Both the position numbers and the translations under genes were made by a program. This document shows positions 58,195 through 64,000 of a stretch of DNA of 64,000 bases, in pieces; the first letter of the stretch is position 1, and the number at the start of each line of letters is the position of its first letter. The notes under the pieces were generated by a model. It had not been told where the DNA came from. It made no database searches and saw only the letters and a list, made by a program, of their open reading frames with translations. This stretch comes from Valencia hispanica (Eukaryota; Chordata; Actinopteri; Cyprinodontiformes; Valenciidae): NCBI GenBank assembly GCA_963556495.2, contig OY747704.1, positions 7,991,001-8,055,000 on the forward strand, given 5' to 3'.

Positions 58195-58437
58195 TTCCCT
58201 ATCAGGAGGTAGGAGCTCGGGTTGCCGGTTCGACCCCAAATCATTGTGTCCTTGGAAGTGATACACTTCACCCGCCTTGCCTGCTGGTGGTGGTCAGAGT
58301 ATTTGGTGGTCCTGCCTCCGTGAGTGTGCCCCAGGGCAGTTGTGGCTACTATGTAGCTTAACGTCACCATTGTGTAAAGCTTTGTGGTCCTCTGGACTAG
58401 ATAAAGCGCTACACAAGTACAGGGCAATTTACATTTA
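58195..58437 (+). mobile_element. tRNA-derived SINE with LINE-like tail, in SUB1 intron 1
   Basis: The head ends GGGTTGCCGGTTCGACCCCAAATC (box B). The body includes GTGTCCTTGG..GATACACTTCACC, the conserved TGAGTGTG and AGGGCAGTTGTGGCTAC. The tail TGTAAAGC..GGTCCTC..GATAAAGCGCTACACAAGTACAGGGCAATTTA resembles an L2 3' end, which would recruit the LINE machinery. It is antisense to SUB1. Confidence 0.75.
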
Positions 58438-58439
58438 AC

Positions 58440-59120
58440 TCCTGCTCTCTGTTGGTTTTAACTTGATTCGTGCTGAAAAACTGCTGGGATGTACCAACAC
58501 GCCTGTAGTATGGCAATATTTCAAAATGGAAAATGGGGGGGGGGGGTTGCTACAAAAGCTTGTGTTTTTAGACAAAGTTACTATAAACTACTTTCACTTT
58601 TTTATTCTTGTTCCTGGGCTCAATCAGACTCTCAGCCGACCTCTGTGTGTCCCTGGGTTGTAACTGATCGTAAGCCTGAGCTTGGCTGTGTGACAGTGCG
58701 CTCCACCTGGGCCTGGCTGGATCATGTCCAGCATTCTGCTATGCGATTCTGAGATGGCGCCTTGTTGTAGTTCAAACTACATCCAGTGGCCGTTAGCTTG
58801 CGTTGGACCGGAGTCCGTTTCAGCGAAAAAAAAAATCTGCCTTAGATCCCCAGTAAACGTTAAAATGAGTTCAACGTGGAGATGATGGCAGGACAAAGGA
58901 GACACGTCTGCCAGCTGCCCCCGTAATAACACACAGGCAACTGCCATTGTGAAGAGGTTAGCCCCGGGGGCTAAGCTTAGCAGCTAGCACGTTGGGTACG
59001 TCACATTAGCTTTCTATCCTACTTATAAAACAGAAAAGCAATTTGTTTGCCTGCTAAAATAAAAATAAAAAAACAACCCAAACTGAAAGATATGCAGGGG
59101 AAAAAATCTAAATGTAGAAG
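58440..59120 (-). other. SUB1 intron 1 remainder
   Basis: A G-run (58536-58545) and a near-perfect palindrome TTAGCCCCGGGGGCTAA (58959-58975). No other feature. Confidence 0.5.
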
Positions 59121-59125
59121 CTTAC

Positions 59126-59200
59126 ATGATGTGATGTTGTAGCGCGGATCTCTTAACAGGAAGCGGAAGTCTAACTTCTTCTTCTTTGCAATAGACCCCT
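59126..59200 (-). promoter_or_regulatory. SUB1: Probable SUB1 non-coding first exon and promoter
   Basis: On the minus strand ACATCACATCAT|GTAAGC gives a strong splice donor at 59125. Just upstream are two adjacent ETS-type sites (GGAAGCGGAAGT on the plus strand, 59159-59170), common in housekeeping promoters. The transcription start is inferred at roughly 59170-59200. The Tc1 element at 59277 lies immediately upstream. Confidence 0.5.
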
Positions 59201-59276
59201 AGACGTAGCTATGCCGCCCCCAATCTGGATGGTGACCATCCTCTGACAGGACAGTTCGAACACCACCTTTAGTATA

Positions 59277-60807
59277 CAGTTGTGGCCAAAAGTTTTGAGA
59301 ATGACACAATTATTAATTTTCACAAAGTTTGCTGCAAAACTACTTTTAGATCTTTGTTTCAGTTGTTCCTGTGATGTACTGAAATATAATTACAAGCACT
59401 TTATACGTTTCAAAGGTTTTTATTGACAATTACATGACATTTATGCAAAGAGTCAGTATTTGCAGTGTTGGCCCTTCTTTTTCAGGACCTCTGCAATTCG
59501 ACTGGGGATGCTCTCAATCAACTTCTGGGCCAAATCCTGACTGATAGCAACCCATTCTTTCATAACCACTTCTTGGAGTTTGTCAGAATTAGTGGGTTTT
59601 TGTTTGTCCACCCGCCTCTTGAGGACTGACCACAAGTTCTCAATGGGATAAAGATCTGGTGAGTTTCCAGGCCATGGACCCAAAATGTCAACGTTTTGGT
59701 CCCCGAGACACTTAGTTATCACTTTTGCCTTATTGCATGGTGCTCGATCGTGCTGCAAATTGCATTGTTCTTCACCAAACTGTTGTTGGATTGTTGGAAG
59801 AAGTTGCTGTTGGAGGGTGTTTTGGTACTATTCTTTATTCATGGCTGTGTTTTTGGGCAAAATTGTAAGTGAGCCCACTCCCTTGGATGAAAAGCAACCC
59901 CACACATGAATGGTCTCAGGATGCCTTACTGTTGGCATGAAAAGGGTATGATGGTAGCGCTCACCCTTTCTTCTCCGGACAAGCCTTTTTCCAGATGCCC
60001 CAAACCCCAAAGAGGCTTCATGGGAGAATGTGACTTTGCCCCAGTCCTCAGCAGTCCATTCACCATACTTTCTGCAGAAGATCAATCTGTCCCTGATGTT
60101 TTTTTTGGAGAGAAGTGGATTTTTTGCTGCCCTTCTTGACACCAGGCAATCTTCCAAAAGTCTTCGCCTCTCTGTGCGTGCAGATGCGCTCACACCTGCC
60201 TGCTGCCATTCCTGAGCAAACTCTGCACTGGTGGCACTCTGATCCCGCAGCTGAATCCTCTTTAGGAGACGATCCTGGCGCTTGCTGGACTTTCTTGGAC
60301 GCCCTGAAGCCTTCTTAACAAGAATTGAACCTCTTTCCTTGAAGTTCTTGATAATCCTATAAATTGTTGATTTAGGTGCAATTTTAGTAGCCACAATATC
60401 CTTGCCTGTGAAGCCATTTTTATGCAACGCAGTGATGGCTGCACGCGTTTTTTTGCAGGTCACCATGGTTAACAATGGAAGAACAATGATTTCAAGCATC
60501 ACCCTCCTTTTAACATGTCAAGTCTGTCATTCTAACCCAATCAGCCTGATATAATGATCGCCAGCCTTGTGCTCGTCAACATTCTCACCTGAGTTAACAA
60601 GATGATTACTGAAATGATCTCAGCAGGTCCTTTAATGACAACAATGAAACGCAGTGGAATTTTCATGGCAAAGAAGGACTATGCAATTCATCTGATCACT
60701 GTTCATAACATTCTGGAGTATATGCAAATTGCTATTATAAAAACTTAAGCAGCAACTTTTCCAATTTCCAATATTTATGTAATTCTCAAAACTTTTGGCC
60801 ACGACTG
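59277..60807 (-). mobile_element. Near-complete Tc1 transposon
   Basis: Ends CAGTTGTGGCCAAAAGTTTTGAGAATGACAC and, inverted, CAGTCGTGGCCAAAAGTTTTGAGAATT, flanked by TA (59275-59276, 60808-60809). At 1531 bp it is the normal length for Tc1. It carries a nearly intact transposase gene on the minus strand. Confidence 0.95.
59453..60466 (-). pseudogene. Tc1 transposase, one stop and altered catalytic site
   Basis: From ATG 60466: MVTCKKTRAAITALHKNGFT (helix-turn-helix), TIYRIIKNFKERGS and a GRPRKSS hook between the two DNA-binding halves. Then GKVTFSHEASLGFGASGKRL, where Tc1 proteins normally have FSDE, so the first catalytic Asp is His. VWGCFSSKGVGSL follows, then a TAG at 59825-59827. Beyond it come LQHDRAPCNKAK (second Asp) and NSPDLYPIENLWSVLKRR (Glu), ending at 59453. 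Apart from the stop and substitutions the frame is continuous, so the insertion is not very old. Confidence 0.9.
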
Positions 60808-60962
60808 TACAGTTTCTTCATTCAGAATGATCGAAGATTAAGAAGAGCTTTTGCCAGCTTTGAAAGATCTCTCAATATTTCTTCCTCAGTTTCTGTTAGT
60901 CCTAACTTTGACTTTCATCAGAGCTCGGACATTATTGACCCACAATCCCAAAATTTCAGCAT

Positions 60963-61180
60963 ATGTAATTTAACTGTTTTGATTAAATGTGACTCTGATG
61001 GATGGATGAAACAACAAAACGCATTTTCTTTTTTATTACTTTCCATGTGTCTGCTATAATTTAAACATTTCTATGTAATTTAACTGTTGTGATTAAATGT
61101 GACTGATGGATGGATGGAACAACAAAACGCATTTTCTTTTTTATTACTTTCCATGGGTCTGCTATAATATAAACATTTCT
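60963..61180. repeat. Tandem duplication, about 110-bp unit
   Basis: 60963-61072 and 61073-61180 are about 93-95% identical by eye (ATGTAATTTAACTG..TATAAACATTTCT) and directly adjacent. The second copy is 2 bp shorter. Confidence 0.9.
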
Positions 61181-61640
61181 AAACTGATCACAGAAAAAAA
61201 TATTAATCCAGACTAAATGAATATAAAATCAGGCTATTGTTTCATTTCTTTATGTAATTCTTATATGCTGGCATATTTCTCTTTCTTGAATTGAAGAAAG
61301 CCTTTCCTGATCAGGTCAGTTAGGGCTGCCAAAATTATTTCCATTACCTAAATGCCATAATGATTACTTTCTTGTTGGTTTCTTCAAAGTCAGGAGTGTA
61401 CACAAACTAAGATTGATGTCTTTTTAAAAAATTAGGAAAGCCCAGATAATGATGCATTTGGTAAAGTAGGGTTCTGAATGATCTGGTTCTTTTTTGTTTA
61501 CAATTTCCAGATGACTGAAAGTACTACCTTCATATGTTCAGACAATTTGCAGGTATAAACAGTACAGAAATATCGGGGCATTTGATAAAGGTAAATATTC
61601 TGTTTTATGACCATAATTTATAGTAAAATTACCCCTAAAC
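61181..61640. other. Unassigned AT-rich interval
   Basis: No feature recognised. Confidence 0.4.
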
Positions 61641-61865
61641 TAGTGGTCTCCAACCTTGGCCTTCGAGATCTACTATCCTGCAGGTTTTAGATGCATCCCT
61701 GCTCCAACACAGCTCTATCAAGTTATCAAATTACTTTTTCACCATGCCTTCAAGTTTGGTAAACACCTGGTAACGAACTACTCATTTGATTCAGCTGTGT
61801 TGGAGCAGGGAGGCATCTAAAACTTGCAGGACAGTAGATCTCGAAGACCAGGGTTGGAGACCACT
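61641..61865. mobile_element. Palindromic fish MITE (GTGGTCTCCAACC family)
   Basis: Left GTGGTCTCCAACCTTGGCCTTCGAGATCTAC..CCTGCAGGTTTTAGATGC is mirrored on the right by GCATCTAAAACTTGCAGGACAGTAGATCTCGAAG..GGTTGGAGACCAC. Same general family as 23939-24139. Confidence 0.8.
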
Positions 61866-61980
61866 GCCCTAAAAAAATGGTAGAGATCTTATGTAGATGC
61901 TGACTCGATGGATAACACTACCTTAATGGCTTGAGTCAGCATCTACATAAGATATGTCTACCATTTGTTTAGGGCAGTGG
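61861..61980. repeat. Second palindrome abutting the MITE
   Basis: CCACTGCCCTAAAAAAATGG..TGTAGATGCTGACTC (61861-61906) is the reverse complement, with few mismatches, of GAGTCAGCATCTACA..CCATTTGTTTAGGGCAGTGG (61933-61980), with a 26-bp loop. It shares GACCAC/CCACTGCCC with the MITE's right end. Confidence 0.85.
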
Positions 61981-63118
61981 CTACTTAGCTTATTGATTTA
62001 AAAAGGTCTGCTTTTGAATTTCTGATCGCTGTAACAACCTTGTTTTTAGGTGACATATAATCTGTTTGTCAGGTCCAGCTGTTTTGAGCAATACGCATCT
62101 TCATAAGAAAATTTACATTATTTTTGTTGGTTTCATTATTTCTTCTATAACAGTAGAACAATGCCTCACAGTCTATGTTGAAAATCATCATTACTGAGAT
62201 TACTCCTCCAACTGATGCTAGTAAGAACACTTTTGAAGTTTCCAGTGTGGTTTTACAGTAGGTTTTCTTATATGCAAATAAATCTATTTTCACACATTTT
62301 TTTAAACAAGTCCGTTTACATAATATATAATCACAGAATAAAAGAATCTGTTTCTATGCAATTTCACAGTATTAAAAAAAACATTTGAAGCTGATGGTGG
62401 CCTGTAGAGAGCAGTCGACAATTTGTGGACAAGAGAAAATACTTCTTACAGGTGGTTTACACAGGACCGGTCTACTGACCTATGTAAATCAGCAACTGGA
62501 TAACTGCTGTGAAGCCTCATATCAGAAAGACAAATAGGTCCAGGTTTGAGTCACTTTAGAAATGTTGAACTTAAACACATCTAGACATTACTCAACAAAA
62601 TAATTATATAAAGTTCCCCACAATGTAGGATTTTGGAGAAATTGTTGGTTAAAAACAACTTTTTGGAATTTTCCTCAGTAAAATGAGGTGTTCTGTGATA
62701 AATGGGGATTATTTTAATCAGTGGATAGCAGGTTATATAGGCAAGTAGGCAGATTGCTCACCCATACCTCACCCACCAACTGCAGGAATATGCTTCCACC
62801 TCTTCAAAACTCTAAATAGGACAAACAGTTTCCTGCAGACACAGCTTAGATGGATAACGAACAAAAACAATATGGCAACTAAATAAAGCTGAAGTATACA
62901 AATATGGCTCTTCATTTAAATGGAAAACCAATTAAGGTTATACAAATACACTGGGAAGCTATTCTGTTTAAAGAGCTTTAATCAAACAGTTCAATACAAA
63001 GTACAGAATTGCACATTAGACAACAGCTTCCATGCATCCCAACAGTATCCATGTTTATGTGATTAATTTGTGGCTCCTCATGTCAGGAGCACTCAATGAT
63101 GAACAGAGGGAGGAATGT
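61981..63118. other. Intergenic / 3' UTR of the gene at 63119
   Basis: AT-rich. The part next to 63118 is expected to be the 3' UTR of the minus-strand gene. A minus-strand ATTAAA at about 62980 is a possible variant poly-A signal. Confidence 0.35.
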
Positions 63119-63247
63119 CTACTTCCCAGGTCCTAATCCTCTTGCTATGTTATCTTTGGTTTCCGCAGCGTCCTTTAAAACTTGCATCAGCATGGCATTC
63201 CTCTGCCTCGTCTCTTCCATCCTCACTGGGTTTGCTTCAGGGAGGTT
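63119..63247 (-). CDS. Last coding exon of an unidentified host gene
   Basis: A 129-nt segment after a good acceptor (CCTTCTACTACCCACCAG) is open for 42 codons and ends in TAG at 63119. It reads NLPEANPVRMEETRQRNAML, then MQVLKDAAETKDNIARGLGPGK. The charged, helical, coiled-coil-like text with no defects looks like host protein, not transposon. I do not recognise the gene. It lies upstream of SUB1 on the same strand, and its other exons are outside the window or not visible. Confidence 0.65.
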   Translation of the reverse strand, partial: NLPEANPVRMEETRQRNAMLMQVLKDAAETKDNIARGLGPGK

Positions 63248-64000
63248 CTGGTGGGTAGTAGAAGGAAAATGAACACAGGGAATTCGAGATAAACAGACTT
63301 TATCTGATTTGAAAAAAAACTAAAAACATACAATTACAAGACGCAAAAAAAACAACCTGGAAGCACAGTCTGTAAAAAACATTTAAACCACAGAGCTTTG
63401 TATAGCAGTCTTATGGTTACCAAAGAAAAACATGAGTCTACTGTTTTACACAAGTACTTGAAACCCCTTTTAAACAAGTCCATAGATTATTATAATATGG
63501 CTTCATAAATGTATGCAGGCTAAAATTATTAAGCCATTGGGAGTTTGTGTTTCTGAAGTTTAACTGACAGTTCTCTTGATTAGAAATTAATGAAGTATAT
63601 TTGCCAGAGTTGGATCCACCCAAGACCCCTTCTTTAAAAAGACAGAAGATTCTGCAATTCTTGACAAGGAGGAAATGTTGGAATTTTCACAACTGTTACA
63701 AATTGCAGCACTACATTTTGATTATGTTTGATATACAGCTTTTTGAAAGAATACTGAATGCATGCAACAGGTCTGGGCACTCAAAGTGTGCATGCACAGA
63801 CCAGTCGATTATTGAATCCCAGGCCTGTGATTCAATTATCGGCTGGTCTAAGATGTGAAGAATCAAGACCCTAGATTTTCAAGAGATTGAGGCTTAAGTT
63901 TAAGTAATGTCTCACAAACCAATCACTAAAAAAAAGAGGCAAAGCATTAGGTCATGCCTGAATGTTCTTGGTGAAAGCTGAACATGTCATTGTGTGACCC
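63248..64000. other. Unassigned; probably an intron of the gene at 63119
   Basis: AT-rich, no second exon visible to the window edge. Confidence 0.4.

Noticed and set aside
1..64000. CRISPR arrays, tRNA or rRNA genes
   Set aside because: No regularly spaced repeats and no complete cloverleaf; the only tRNA-like sequences are SINE heads with LINE- or CT-rich tails.

Overview
The window is vertebrate nuclear DNA, most likely from a ray-finned (teleost) fish. The evidence is the repeat profile: Rex1-like and L2 LINEs, a Tx1/Swimmer-like L1, several Tc1 families, Harbinger, piggyBac-like, hAT-like and DIRS elements, plus tRNA-derived SINEs. There is also one clear host gene, SUB1/PC4 (transcriptional coactivator p15), with conserved vertebrate exon structure. 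I see no prokaryotic, organellar or CRISPR features. Family names were assigned by reading motifs, not by database search.

Layout. 1-8 kb: decayed LINE and Tc1 pieces, a TTAA-bounded palindromic MITE (750-1620) and hAT-like ends. 8-17 kb: a small Tc1 element inside an L2 fragment, two same-strand Rex1-like LINEs (8.9-10.85 and 14.28-16.12 kb), a SINE, and a decayed piggyBac-like element (about 12.87-16.74 kb) carrying the second Rex1-like copy. 17.1-22.8 kb: an essentially full-length L1 on the minus strand with a perfect 14-bp target-site duplication. 22.8-28 kb: small fragments and unassigned DNA. 28.0-32.2 kb: a two-gene Harbinger element with a spliced DDE transposase (+) and a four-exon MADF-BESS accessory gene (-). 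It is truncated where a DIRS-type tyrosine-recombinase retrotransposon (32.2-37.2 kb, -) begins. 37.3-41.5 kb: a possible solo LTR, duplicated segments, a SINE piece and a THAP-domain remnant. 42.4-52.7 kb: a 5'-truncated L1 (-) with a very GC-rich 3' part, split by a full-length L2 LINE (+, 46560-51402) flanked by ATTAT duplications. The L2 has a readable ORF1 with an SGNH esterase domain and a broken ORF2.

Host genes. SUB1 lies on the minus strand: coding exons at 58008-57940, 57669-57550, 56345-56237 and 56134-56055, and a probable non-coding first exon near 59126-59200. A near-complete Tc1 transposon (59277-60807) lies just upstream of it. Further upstream on the same strand, 63247-63119 is a convincing last coding exon of a second gene I cannot name. 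A possible 44-nt exon at 27716-27759 (+) is much weaker.

The transposon genes do not act with the host genes. The window is best read as a host locus on the right and a nested transposon graveyard on the left. The most informative loci are the Harbinger gene pair with its two frame changes, the DIRS inverted-repeat end, the L2-in-L1 nesting, and the palindromic MITEs. I found no convincing new biological system.
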